Shown here: positions 37,785-48,899 of the stretch, in pieces
Layout of the letters: each line of letters opens with the position of its first letter
How positions within the stretch are numbered: the first letter of the stretch is position 1
From: Diaporthe sp. PMI_573
Lineage: Eukaryota; Ascomycota; Sordariomycetes; Diaporthales; Diaporthaceae
Direction of reading: 5' to 3'
Length of the DNA: 64,000 nucleotides
Assembly (NCBI GenBank): GCA_021399435.1
Contig: JAJTUP010000009.1
Location: 620,001-684,000, forward strand
Program-made: the position numbers and the translations under genes
Notes under the pieces: generated by a model
What the model saw: the letters and a program-made list of their open reading frames with translations, nothing else
What the model was told of the DNA's origin: nothing
The model's database searches: none

Positions 37785-38302
37785 TTAGCGCTTCTCACAA
37801 GTCCCTAAAATGTCTCTCATCATCTCCTCAATTTCCGTATCTCCCATTTCTCCTGCCCAACGAACCCAATCCATCTTCCATCTCAAGTGCTCCGGGGAGG
37901 GTGGCCGTGTAAAGCTGAAATAGTCAAGGTTGATGGAGCCGAGGTTGATTGACCCCGACTGCAATGGCAGCAACGAGCAAGACAGCAACGCTAAGCCACA
38001 AGAGGATGACGGCTCCCATATGGCTATCAAAGCCGAGGTTCCTGAGGTAGAAGAAGTGGCTGCTTGCGAGAGGGATCGCACTAAAAACCGACGATGACGC
38101 GGACAATATCTGTGTTGCTGCTGCTGCCCCCTCTCTGCCCCGTGCTGCACACGAAAATGTGAAGGCGAGGCCGACGAATATTAGGGAAGCAAGGTAGATA
38201 GCAGCCTTACCGGCCGCTTTCAGACCGTTAGAAAGAGCAAAATGGAAGATTGTGGTAGTAAAAAGCGTAAACAAGATCAAGGCTATGCTGGGGTAGGCTT
38301 AA
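37785..38302 (-). CDS. Putative small membrane protein, structure unresolved
   Basis: The minus strand from about 38302 (after a CCCCAG acceptor-like site) encodes a strongly hydrophobic segment. It has three probable membrane helices, seen as IALILFTLFTTT, AIYLASLIFVGLAF and AVILLWLSVAVLLVAAIAV. A second frame, 37930-37785, continues with a hydrophilic tail containing RWAGEMGDTEIEEMM. Joining them would need an intron of only about 35 nt or a frameshift. No initiating ATG is evident, so an upstream exon is missing or lost. Family not recognised. Confidence 0.35.
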
Positions 38303-39756
38303 TGCCTTGCATAGCGAATCTCACTGTAACGGTCGATAAGACACATTGTTCCTTGTCCTTATAGGACACTCATTACCGTTCCAGCTTAGTAACGAAACTT
38401 AAGAATACAAATAGTTCATAGTCCATAGTCCATGAATAATAAATTCATTCTCTCTGTGGGCTCGCAGACAGAGTGCAATTTGATTCGGTGTGCAGGTGGC
38501 CTGATCTCTTTCCTTGCCGAAACATGACAAAGACAGGAAACATGTGGTACAGTCGAACTGAACTTGCTTGATTTCCCGCGTGTGTGCGGTACCGCTACAG
38601 CCCATATATCATGGGCCCAGACAAACGACATGAAGGCCAGCACGCCTGAAGTATTGTGTCGAAACTAGTAGGCTAGATCTTCCAGAACCCTACGCTTGCA
38701 ACAGTCATTCCTTTGACCAGCAAGTGACGAGAGACACCCTTATACCTGGCCAGCAACCCCCAGGTCTTTGAGTATATTTCCCGTAGAGGATCTTTCAGCC
38801 GTAAAGATCTGTTAATTTGCTTCTTGAGCTGCTCTGCTACAGAAATAGCGTGGCATGAGTCAGAGGTCAGCCGTTGTTATACCCGGAACACCCTGGAATA
38901 AAATGATGCCACTCATCTTCATACAAACCAGGCCCGGTGGTCACATCTCTCATTGTTGAATCACGCTCCCATCTGAGTGGAGACCTTCTGAGCAACATGC
39001 ACGGCTTGTATCCATAATATGTTGTATACGACTTACGGGGATAGATGTGCTCAATAGCCTCAGGATTTCTATGCGTATCTGGGCGTTAGTGGCTACAGGA
39101 ACATTAAAGGTTAATTTTGACGTCATAAGTAAGTCTGTGTGGCTCCAAAGTTTGACCAGCTGTAGTAAAACAAATATCATGATGTCCTTAAAGCTGGATC
39201 AAATGAGCCTGCAATGAACCGCCTGGTGTGTTCATTTACAATATCTTTGACTTCAAACAGATTAATTAAACTACAGAGGAACACGAATGCACCCACTCCT
39301 CTACATTATCGTTTTCGTGTTTATCTAGCCAAGGCGACAACTCTCCCCCTCCGGTCATTGAAGATGAGCTGGAAGCTCTGGCTAGCTCTGGCTCTGGCTC
39401 TGGCTCTGGCCCTGGCTCTGGCTCTTCCCCTTGCCGTATAAGTTATCTCCTGCTCTGATCCGGGTTTAAACTGGAGAGTGCCTTAGACCACACTTTGGTG
39501 TGCAATATTATTGCTTCACATTTAGACTGACGAGGGTAATTGTATTGATTTGTTATTAATACTGTCTGCTTAATTGCAGCCTTGACCTAAGTTTTAGGTC
39601 AGAGTCTATAACATCCCAGTTCACCATCTGTAGCTTAGGCCCACTGAGGTAACTCTGTTATAGTGCCTTGAGCATCACGCAGGATATAGAATTCTGAAAC
39701 ATGGGGTCAGAAGTGGTGTCTACTACTCAAACGTTTCAAATTTACCCCGATTTATG
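38303..39756. other. Intergenic DNA before the tRNA-Ile-like gene
   Basis: No supported gene. A (GGCTCT)n repeat lies at 39373-39426; its Leu-Ala translation makes one ORF look signal-peptide-like, but this is repeat artefact. Confidence 0.5.
39373..39426. repeat. (GGCTCT)n hexanucleotide repeat
   Basis: Eight or so imperfect GGCTCT units in tandem. Confidence 0.85.
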
Positions 39757-39861
39757 GGACCATTGGAGTAGTGGATTATCTCGTCGTTCTTATATTTGGG
39801 TCTTTGTGCCCAACTATGGTTAGAGATGCGAAGGTCACCAGTTCGATCCTGGTATGGTCCA
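39757..39861 (+). tRNA. tRNA-like gene, predicted anticodon TAT (Ile), with 31-nt intron
   Basis: The acceptor stem GGACCAT (39757-39763) pairs with ATGGTCC (39854-39860), discriminator A. D-arm GAG...CTC; anticodon stem 39784-39788; anticodon TAT at 39791-39793; intron 39795-39825 after position 37. Variable loop AGGTC; T-arm ACCAG/TTCGATC/CTGGT is perfect. The mature length is 74 nt. One weakness is a T:T mismatch closing the anticodon stem (positions 31/39), so the anticodon register, and hence Ile, is less certain than tRNA identity itself. A T7 pol III terminator follows at 39863-39869. Confidence 0.75.
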
Positions 39862-39862
39862 G

Positions 39863-39869
39863 TTTTTTT
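39863..39869 (+). terminator. RNA polymerase III T-run terminator
   Basis: Seven T residues begin 2 nt after the tRNA-like 3' end. Confidence 0.75.
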
Positions 39870-39900
39870 CCCCGCAGAACTTATTATTAACAATAATCGG

Positions 39901-39902
<2 letters not shown>

Positions 39903-39951
<49 letters not shown>
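39903..39951 (-). repeat. 49-nt T run (poly-A on the minus strand)
   Basis: A near-pure T homopolymer 41 nt downstream of a tRNA-like gene. Read on the minus strand it is a poly-A tail following the sequence at 39952-40300, which suggests the 3' end of a reverse-transcribed insertion. I could not find a matching target-site duplication by eye. Confidence 0.6.
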
Positions 39952-39953
<2 letters not shown>

Positions 39954-42538
39954 GGGCGATATCTCATAATCCCTGGATGATGACGTTCTGGTAAGGACTG
40001 TCGCGCCGTCGTCTTGTAGAAACCTGGCTGATACTGTATATATGGTCGAAATAAAATTTCATCTACTGTTCCAGTGCATGTGAGGATATCACGGGGACCC
40101 GAAAGGAAAGTCTCGACACAGCCAAAGCTCCTTGATGCTGTCCTCCCAAAAGCGAAAGACGTGACAGGGGCACCCTGGAATTGCCGTATCTGTAAGCGGC
40201 GAATCATCTCCCCCAAGTACTCTGCGGAATCAATGGTATAGAAGCAGCCACTTACAAAGACTAACGTCTGTCTACTTGTCAAGTGGCTGCATGAAAAGAC
40301 AGGCTACACCATAACTGAACCCAAAATCAATAGCTGCCTCAATTACCGCGCATTTGACACCATCGATGACCTCTCCCTTAGAGATGCTTTTTGCTTTCTG
40401 CAGAAGTCAGCTACACACCCTAGATTGGAATGACATTTGCGAGCCTTCGGTTGGGAGTGATTGGTCTTGCTGTGAAGCGGTTTGATCGACTGCGCATCAT
40501 GCTCCTGCTACTGATCCCTAAGAAGCTTCAAAGGCTCGGCAATGGGATGAATTAATCTACTAGTGAAACGTTTGCAAGGCGCTTCGCAGTATAAAGCTCT
40601 CGGCCTAACTTTGTAGAGGCTATATATGAGTTCTACAAAGGGAGGGATAGTAGGTGTAAAGACTATTGATTCCCTTAATAATACTTACATACTGTAGAAA
40701 AGCTAACTGCCTATAGTTGCCTTATTATCTAAGAATAACTTAGTATTATAATAGTTAAAAATAAAACTTTCTAATAGCTTCGGTTACTATGGCTTAGAAG
40801 GGATAAACTTATTAAATGCTAGTATATTTATCAAGTTTAATTATGGGGAATAAAACATTGTTTCATGTTATCATTGTTTCAATAAACTAATTAAACCTTT
40901 GAAAGATGCCTAGTTTTACTTGCACTTGCATCCTTTGATAACCTATTCTGTGTTTATACACGTTGACGGTAAATTGTTGATGCTCCATTGCCAAATGAAC
41001 ATATACGAAAGTAATACGGGCTATCCTGTCTCAGCTGATACATACATGAGGGAAGAAAAGCTTTCTTAGTTATCCTGAAACTTCAATGCAATTTGAGGAT
41101 CCTCAGTCACAGCTGATCGATGTGACGATACGGGTCTTATATACTGCTTGGAATGCCAAATGTCGATTTGGAATTCTGGTCTTTTGGCCGAGTGGTCTAC
41201 TTTGCAAGCAGTAAGTAGATTCGTCTCAATCGATCCAGGGAAACAGCTTAATTAATCCATAAAGTTGTCCAACAGTCAGTCACGTGGATCCAACGGACCA
41301 TCATGTGAACGCCAGCTGAATATCGCCTAGAGGATTCGACAAGTTTGAGCGGCTCGATGATTAGATGCTGTGAAAATTAACATTCAAAATCTTCCAGTTG
41401 CTGTTGTTCGTCACTGCGTTTATTATAGGACTTGCCTCTTAGATTGTTGGTGCTTGCTGGCTATTTCGATACTAATTGTGTGCTGGCCTTATGTGTGGCT
41501 CACTATAGGTGAAGGATGGCCCTTATTGAGACCATATCATAATGTGCATAAGAAAACAGCATGACATTTTTGCCTGTTACTTTGTTGGTTGTATATCATC
41601 ATACAGACGTGATATATATGTGCACTCTCATGATGGATCTCAATGCTTTTGATAAGGTGTCGTCAATTAATGGCAGCTGAATGTCCTGCCACAGTAGATA
41701 GAAAATAACGTACAGCCCAAATTGATCTCATTCTTTTCCTCTTCACTGGCTGCACATCCATAGCAGGCCAAATGCGTGTATGTCAGCGGTAATATGTATA
41801 GTTGACTGCCAGCTGTACTGACTAATAAATTGTAACTGGATAGATCGGTTAAAGTGGCGGCGCATTATGGCATAATAGAGCGCTCGCTTCGGCACCGACG
41901 GGCGTCATCGCCACTTCGTCTCAAGTACGGTCCCTTGGCATTTGCTCCGAAATAACTTCGGACTTCGGCACCTCCATTGGTAATGGCGGTCAAATTGTGG
42001 CTCAGACATGAAACATCAGATTGTTGGAATGGCCGGGGCTACCACCACCCAGGCAATTTAAGCATATGACATCAGTCACTCAACTGACTCGGCATCTGTA
42101 GGACTACAGGGCTGCTTTCAAAGGTTAACACTATCCACGTGCGTCCACGGGCGGTCCGATCCGGTTAAGACTTGCAGGCTGTTCGCATCGCGACTCATGG
42201 ATATCGGGCACGTCTTCTTGGCCCCGGAGTCAACGCGGCAACGGCGTCAAAGTGTAACGATAAGCGAATTATGCAAGGAAATACTGGGGTCAACTGGGGC
42301 TATTTTTACAAGAATTTGGGAGGGGCCCTGATGGATATGCCGGTGATCGTAGCTAGCACGAATCGTCATGTTCATGGTTCCCCAGTTTCAGTCGATAACG
42401 TCACAGTGATTATTGGTCAAAGGGTGTAATAAAGTGTGCTGATGCTTTCACCCTCTCGACTATTTGGGTTCGAGGCAGCTCACATTGCGGTCACTCTGGC
42501 TCGGCCCTGAGTATTTGACCAACAATTCCGAGCCCGCA
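39952..42538. other. Gene-poor DNA with tRNA-like relics
   Basis: The minus ORF at 39887-40282 is partly poly-Lys from the A run. The remainder, up to about 40.28 kb, could be a transcript-derived insertion but has no recognised domain. AT-rich from about 40.6 to 41.0 kb. Degenerate tRNA-like sequences occur near 41176-41245 and 41854-41914. Confidence 0.4.
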
Positions 42539-43717
42539 ATGGCAAGCTATCAAGTACACCTGCAACCCGTCGTCGACTGGGACGCAAAGCCGTTGCCACC
42601 GCTCCCGCTCGATCCGGGGCGCTCGCGCAGGCCTTTCAAACCAGTACTCAACAAAGATCCCGAGCATTCATTGGTGGCTAGGCAAAGGAGAGGAAACGTG
42701 TTTCCTCCGGATCTTGATATTAAGAAAATCCAGGAGGCCGACTCTCAAGTGGTTACAGACAAGCCTAGGCGAACACGACCAAACCATCATTTGTCGCCCT
42801 CCACAGCCAGCGCACCAGACAACCGCTTGACGATGAAGAGTGAATGGGACACGGTACCTGACAGATTTCGACACTCACGCCAAAAGTCTGACCAGCCGAC
42901 GAGTCGTTGTGCTCGCAGGGAACCACTTTCAGCTATCACGACGGTGGAGGACCTGAGTCTGCCGCCGAAGGTGAGACAAATTATAGGCGTCGAAAGCCCT
43001 CGCAAGGCAAAGGCAGCGCAGTGGAATCCAATTTCGACGCAGGCTGCTCCAAGTCCAATAACGACAGCACGCCCGATATCGACAACAAGCGCGTACAGCC
43101 AGGCTAGTGGGCCTAAACAAGAAATGTTGTTCCACATGGAGGAAATCGTGGAGGAACAAGAAAGAACGGAGGATGATAATGAAATCCATCGGCGTTTGGA
43201 AAGTTTAATTCAGTCGGCTGGTTTCGCAGCGATAGGCTGCTTCCCTGACGACTCGGCACCAGATTCGCGCTTCTCACTCGACGCTGCGACTTCACGCCAG
43301 GATGAGCCGCGACAGCGAGTACCTACAAATTACCCCGAGCAGCCACCGCAAGACCAAAGGAGTAGTCGAGAGATGTATCACGACTTGGTGATAGAACTGG
43401 CACAGAGCGCACCTGCCGCTCTGCCACCACCGCCGAAACCCCCAACTGAGCTCGACGGACGCCCATCTGAGTCCTCGGCTTTGCACCACCGGCGACACTA
43501 CTCTTCGCTGTCGAAAGAGACTAGTCAACTACACCGTGGAGACGGACATAAATCCTGCCCACAACTGAGCCGGCCAACTCCAAAGTCACCGCACATCAGT
43601 GTCTTCGACCACGACTCTTCAGACTCGGAATCAGACTCGGACTCGAAGCCTCTTTGGTCGCCCAAATTCGCGTTCCTGGGACGCCGACCAATTTCAAAGC
43701 CCAGCAAACGCCGATGA
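42539..43717 (+). CDS. Hypothetical disordered protein (392 aa)
   Basis: One uninterrupted exon with C/G-ending codon bias. The start is the first ATG in the frame; an upstream TTG-started extension to 42464 is not needed. The product is mostly disordered: an N-terminal proline motif KPLPPLPLDP that could bind SH3 domains, a basic middle, an acidic helix with EEIVEEQERTEDDNEI, then ELAQSAPAALPPPPKPP. The C-terminus is an acidic serine stretch (DSSDSESDSDSK, a likely casein-kinase-2 target) followed by a basic tail KPSKRR. There is no signal peptide or membrane segment. I recognise no family; a nuclear or cortical scaffold role would be a guess. Confidence 0.65.
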   Translation: MASYQVHLQPVVDWDAKPLPPLPLDPGRSRRPFKPVLNKDPEHSLVARQRRGNVFPPDLDIKKIQEADSQVVTDKPRRTRPNHHLSPSTASAPDNRLTMKSEWDTVPDRFRHSRQKSDQPTSRCARREPLSAITTVEDLSLPPKVRQIIGVESPRKAKAAQWNPISTQAAPSPITTARPISTTSAYSQASGPKQEMLFHMEEIVEEQERTEDDNEIHRRLESLIQSAGFAAIGCFPDDSAPDSRFSLDAATSRQDEPRQRVPTNYPEQPPQDQRSSREMYHDLVIELAQSAPAALPPPPKPPTELDGRPSESSALHHRRHYSSLSKETSQLHRGDGHKSCPQLSRPTPKSPHISVFDHDSSDSESDSDSKPLWSPKFAFLGRRPISKPSKRR

Positions 43718-44900
43718 TCAGAACAAATTTCTGTCGCAGTGCGAGGGAGAGTGGACTAATCTGGGGGGTGTGCAACAACATGGATCGAGAACCACACGAG
43801 TTGGTTTCAAAAAGCCATTTGCGAAGAGTTAGTAGAATCAGGGAGCAGCTTGAGACATGCCTACGTCAAAAACCCTTCAATTTCTGAAGCTTCCTTCTAT
43901 ATACCCAGCACGCATTCTTTTTGCATGTAAATATGACTTCGTGTAAATAGGATCTGAGGACAACAATACAGTTCTGAGATAGAATGAGCGATTTCGATGA
44001 ATGAGGCATGAAACAATGAGCTGTCCAGATCGGCTGCTCTCACCTGTCATGGGTGGAGGCTGAACTGTTAGACGTTGGCACGCGACACGGATTCCTTGTC
44101 GCTTACATCGTGATAGGCCGCGAGACCAGCCATGTGATGATGAGATGAAGCAGATGCAGTGAGAATATATCCCTCACGTCACTATTATCTTATACACAGC
44201 CATGGCATCTATTCAGTGAACCACTTGGGCAGTGCTCAGTATCGAACCTCCTATAGAATAACCCCTAATGAATTGAACTCCTGTGGAACAACCTCTTGTA
44301 GGACAATCGGGTGGAAGGTAAGCAAGCCGCAGGGGCTCCGCATTGCCGCTTTGCAAGGTTTTAAGAATGTGGCTATGTTACCGTCAAAATGCATTGCACG
44401 CCAGAAGCCGATTCGTACCTAAGTAGGTATCCACGAGCACTATATACATGCAGCGAAAATCGCGAAGGAAATTTCCGTTCTATTCGTTTGATTTCCCATC
44501 ATGTAGAGAGCTTGTCCAAATACCAGATAGGCTCGGGAGCGCGTTCTGCATACATCATTCCGTTCGAGCTCTGGGTTATAGTTGAATTATCAGTGGGGCA
44601 ACTCAATCTGTGCCAGTTCAATAAGAATATATATTTATGCAGTCTACATATACATCCAAGCGCACTTATGATTATCCCTTGTATCCTTCGTTCCTTCATC
44701 AGTCGTTTATTCTGGAGCCCAGAAACGATCGTTTCTGTCGCTGCCAGAGTTCCTGCTTGACGTAGCGAGGCAACAATCTTTCAAGTTGCAGGCTACTTAA
44801 GTACACTCTGAACTCCCCGCTGCAGAGCTGAAGCCATTACTCTGATCAAAACACACTGGGGTATCCAACTCACTAAATAAATCCAAGCATACAAATCATA
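43718..44900. other. Convergent intergenic region
   Basis: No supported gene lies between the 3' ends of the hypothetical gene and the Zn2Cys6 gene. It contains a small cluster of degenerate 15-16-nt repeats (44245-44310) related to the larger cluster at 54.6 kb. Confidence 0.55.
44245..44310. repeat. Degenerate 15-16-bp repeat cluster (small copy)
   Basis: Units such as CCTCCTATAGAATAACC, CTCCTGTGGAACAAC and CTCTTGTAGGACAATC follow each other. The same phrases recur, in both orientations, at 54612-54890. Confidence 0.6.
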
Positions 44901-47542
44901 TCATATCACATGCCACACATCCGACGCCGCGTTGATCATACTCTCCCCATCCATCCACATCTGAAGCTCCTTCCCGTGGGTATGACTCTCAGGGGGCATA
45001 CCGGGGTATAGTAATGGGCTGTAGAGCCCTTCGATGCCAAATGGCATGGCAAGATTGGCCTCGAGAGCCTCATCGCTCATGATGTGGCCACTCCCAGCCT
45101 CGACAGTCTCACTGCCACCGAGGCTCATCCACTCCATCTCATCCTCACTAATGCTGGCCTGATCTTTGAATCGTAGCGGCCTTATCCGCTCCACAAGCTC
45201 CGTCAGATCGTTGAGAACACCGAGGCAGTCTGAGGCATACCCTGTCGGCACGGATGCGATTCCCATTCCGCTAGTCTTGCTGCTGTTGGACAGGCACTCC
45301 GTCTCCGCTTCCCTTTGGAAGGCGTTTCTTGCGAAACGCAGCGCAGATGCATCCGATGAATGGGACGAAGTGAACACCATCTGATACAGAAGCATGATGA
45401 CTGCGGAATTGAAGATGTGGTGGAGGTCCATCATGATCGGCTTGGCGGGTGGTGGGCCCCCTTGGTCGCACCGCATCAAGATGTGCCGCCCCAACCGCAG
45501 ATTACGTCGTGCAGCATTGGCGCATTCTAAGAGGAATGCAATATGCTCGTGATTATAGATGTCACGCGGCACCTTGATCAGGTCCCCACCGATGTAGGAT
45601 TTAACGGCGACGAAGAAGAGCGGGCGGAGTGTGAGGATCATCAGCTGATATGATGTTGTCAGATCTCTGTACCGTGATTGAAGGCCACACGACATCTGCG
45701 AGGATGTGTCAAATGAAGCTCACCTGATTACACTTCATGTGTAACATGCACAGTGCTCGATCTGCATATATTGCATTGGCATCGCCGTAGTCGGTGTCGA
45801 ATGGAGACTCAGCTTGAAGATCCAAGGGCATTTGAAGCGATCGCGGAAGGGTTCTGCGCCAGTTTTCCAACATGTTCATGGGCTCCTGGACTTGAACCCT
45901 CAGGTCTTGGTCGACCTCGACTGTCGGTGCGACGGAATAAGTGTTTGAAACGATGTAGCCGGCGATTCTGGACAGCTGGACGTGTGCGATCAGGCCATCT
46001 GGAGGAGGCATACCCCTGCAAGATGGTTTAGTTCATTAGTAGCGACCAGGTGTGGAATTGCTCCTACTCACGGCATATGATGAGGGTCACGGAGCTGGAA
46101 AGCCTCGTCTGGGTACACAGGGGGCCGTCCCATGAGACAACCCGCGTCTCTCGTCAGGCAGAAGAGTGTCCATACTATACGAGTGTCTTTCTCGTCTCCC
46201 CCGGCCGAGAGGCGTCTAAGCCCGCCGCACATGCAACATATGCTCATGGCATGGGACAAGTAGTTGTATGAATTGTCCCGCCGATTGGCCTCCGCCATGT
46301 ACATTGCCATGAGAGCAAGGGCGGGGACATCCCGAATGCTGTAGCGCGATATGTCCCAAGGCTCCCCAAGGATCTTGCGAGCTGTCGCAAGGAACACTTC
46401 TCCCAGCTGCCCATCTCGCCTAGAGTTGGCAGCTGTGAGAGAGAAGATGGTTCCCAGCGCGAAGGCAGCATGGTAGAGCGCCAGCTCCCGACCCTGTGCA
46501 CTCTTCCAACCTTGCAGTGAGAAGTCACCAAAGTAGTAGATCCCTCCGCACGGCCACCGACCCATGAAGTCCTGAATGCATTTGTTCACTTGGAAAAACA
46601 AGTGCTCAGCTTGCTCATCGCTGATCTGGGCGGCTGTGCTGGTGTTGTCGAGTATCGGCATGTTGAGCAGACGCGAGTCCGATGTCTGATACTGCCCACG
46701 AGAGGCTAGGAACGAGGACCCGGGAGCTGTTTCGGTAGGCGCCTCGTTGTAACCAAGGGTAGTCCTCAGTGTATGCATGAAAGTTTTGAGATGGTCTAGG
46801 AACGTGGCACCAGAGGTTCCGCCAAGCCAGCGTTTAGTCCCATCGTGGTCCTGGAGGAGAGACCCTTCAGTGGGTGCCGCATCGGTATCGCCAGTGGCTC
46901 TCCTCGGTTGATGGCTTCGATGCTGGTGGTACGTGCTGCTTTGCGGGGACGAGCCCAAGGTCGAGCTTGACGCGGCGGGCGACATGTTCAGCCGCTCGTC
47001 ATCACCCGCGGATGCCGCGCCAGGCATCGAGTCAACAACTTGTTGTAGCTGTGCCTGGAGCTTCGTGCGCGCACTGAGGTCCGGGACCTCCAGTATGGCT
47101 TGCTCGAGCGTCTGCTGTAACATTTCTTTCGCCGCCTGAAGATTTTCCAATTCTGCGACTGGGACATGAATCTTTTTACCCCAAGGAGGATAGGAACAGT
47201 CTCGGCCACCACTAATGCATTGGTCACAAGGCTCATGACCCGAGCACTTGATGCGTTTTAGATTGCATGGTGTGCACCTGGACGCCTCGTGTTAGCAAAC
47301 ACCGATCGGGTTCGAGTATGCACCTGAGAAGACAATTGTGCCAATATTGCAGTGCACAGATAGGAACGATGGGCCAGGAGACCACAGTGGTGGTGACCGA
47401 GGACCGAAATTGTCACTCACGCCCGGGATACCCGTTTCCTCTGTTCCGCCTGGACGTAGATTTTGCGAGGGTTAACGGGCAGTCGGCCGTCCGGTCTGAA
47501 CCCGGTCACTTTGCCAGTTACCGTAGGAGCAGGAGAGCGCAT
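44901..47542 (-). CDS. Zn2Cys6 transcription factor with fungal-specific TF domain (4 exons)
   Basis: Predicted nuclear regulator of 787 aa. Exons: 47542-47421, 47277-46072, 46015-45724, 45644-44901. Introns are 143, 56 and 79 nt, with GTGAGT or GTGAGC donors. Phases agree at every join. Splicing exon 1 to 2 rebuilds KRVSRACTPCNLKRIKC, giving zinc ligands C42, C45, C52, C58, C61 and C68, followed by SYPPWG. A leucine-rich helix (from NLQAAKEMLQQTL) follows and may dimerise. The middle-homology region is clear in exon 2 (LYHAAFALGTIFSLTAANS, then DVPALALMAMYMAEANR, MGRPPVYPDEAFQ). Exon 3 to 4 joins HMKCNQ to LMILTLRPLFF, typical of the family. An alternative acceptor at 45696 would leave a 28-nt intron, too short. 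Targets unknown. It is divergent from no close gene; its promoter faces the NUDIX fusion gene 3' end. Confidence 0.85.
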
Positions 47543-48899
47543 GGCGAACGGAGGATGTGGGTGTCTGAGCCAGCTGTGTCTCAGTCTGAGTTTTGCGACT
47601 GAGAAGGTCGTCTGGTAAGTTGCCACGGGCAACAGGTTGAATGTTGACTGCCACAAGGATCACCGTAGCAGATGCAGTGCGTCCACGACGCAGCTCTTAT
47701 AACAGAAGGAATGGAGAAGCAACCACGGCGCGGTGCGTCTCGTCAAGGATGCAGGCTGCAGCTGTGGTTCGAAGCGAGCCGGTCAAGCCAGCTCTGCTTT
47801 TGAAGCAGCTCTTCCGCGCCTTACTCTCCGCGGCCTTGTGTAAGGAAAGCTCGGCTTTTGCAGCTTGCGGAGGGCCTCAAGGCGGGCCAGGCGACCTGCT
47901 GTCTCCCCCCACGCCTGCGTGGAGAGCACCTGATCCAGCTCTCCTGTTGTACTGTACTGCTTCGTGCACCGCTGGCGGGTTCGTTACCGCTGGCGCCAGT
48001 GCTGCTGTGGTGACCAGGGACGGCTGTTGCTCGATTTGTGGGGCTGCCCGATTTATCGGACGGCCTTTGGTGCGATCAAAAGCATTACTAGGTTGGCAAT
48101 GTATGTAGTTTGCGGGGATATTGTTACAGGACAGGACAGGACAGGACAGGACAGTACATGCAGGCCGTGTTTGTGCTGTGACAGGGAGAACAAGGCGTTG
48201 ATGTGCTCCCAAGGAATGAGTTTGTCCCGGGCTGAGACGATGTTGGATTGAAAGCAGGATCGCGCTGGATTGGCGATCCCTTGATCTCCGGCCACTCAGC
48301 ACGCACTGGGCCAGCATCGGCAGCGGGGCATTGGGTGCTGCAGCCAGCGTTCATGTGCTCTAGGCCTATGGCAGGGGATGATCTCTCGGTGGGTGGGGCC
48401 CGGCTTGATCGTGGGCCTCACCCCCGCATCCCAGACTGCAGTTGACGCTGGCAGACGACTGGCAGCAGCTTCAACAAGGCAACCGGGCGTGTGGGATCTT
48501 GCGTCCGCCTCAATGCTGTGGCCAATGCGAGCCGGTCTCGGTGAGGTTACACAGGCTGTCTACGCAAGGTATCCTGCTCGCAGAGTGTGGAACCGAGGAC
48601 GCCAAACAAGCCGGGGGGCAGAACGGGCGTCCCAGCCGGTCCAGCCTTGTCTAGTGCATCAGATCGTTAACTGATAGATCCTCTGCTTTGGTGTCTTTGG
48701 GGATTGACGAGTTCATGATGATCCCAGGTCTTGAGGACGACCAGACTGGCATACAAATTGCACTGCGTATTGTGTACAAGTCAGGTGCAGTAGTAGTGTA
48801 CCAAAACTGCAAGACCAGGCATTCATCGGGCCGGGTTGGTATGCACCCACGCACCCTAATGTTGCCTGCACACAGCCGAGCCCCACGAGCCTCCTCCCT
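47543..48899. other. Intergenic region upstream of the Zn2Cys6 gene
   Basis: No supported gene. An AGGAC pentanucleotide tandem lies at 48127-48155. Confidence 0.5.
48127..48155. repeat. (AGGAC)n tandem repeat
   Basis: Five consecutive pentanucleotide units between the Zn2Cys6 gene and the NUDIX fusion gene. Confidence 0.85.

Noticed and set aside
39214..39441. Apparent Leu-Ala signal peptide ORF
   Set aside because: The Leu-Ala run is only the translation of a GGCTCT tandem repeat.
39887..40282. 131-codon minus ORF with a Lys-rich end
   Set aside because: The Lys tract is the poly-A/T homopolymer; the remainder has no recognised family, so it was not called as a gene.
41176..41245. tRNA-like sequence with GGCCGAGTGGTCTA D-arm
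   Set aside because: The D-arm looks like a Ser/Leu tRNA but there is no matching T-arm (only CAATCGATCC) and no acceptor pairing; at most a relic.
41854..41914. Segment bounded by GTGGCG and CGCCAC that suggests a tRNA
   Set aside because: The outer stem pairs but no TTCGANNCY T-loop is present and the total is only 61 nt.
45696..45723. 28-nt intron joining exon 3 to an ATG at 45695 in the second Zn2Cys6 gene
   Set aside because: Too short for a fungal intron; the acceptor at 45645 gives a 79-nt intron, keeps phase and restores a family-like sequence.
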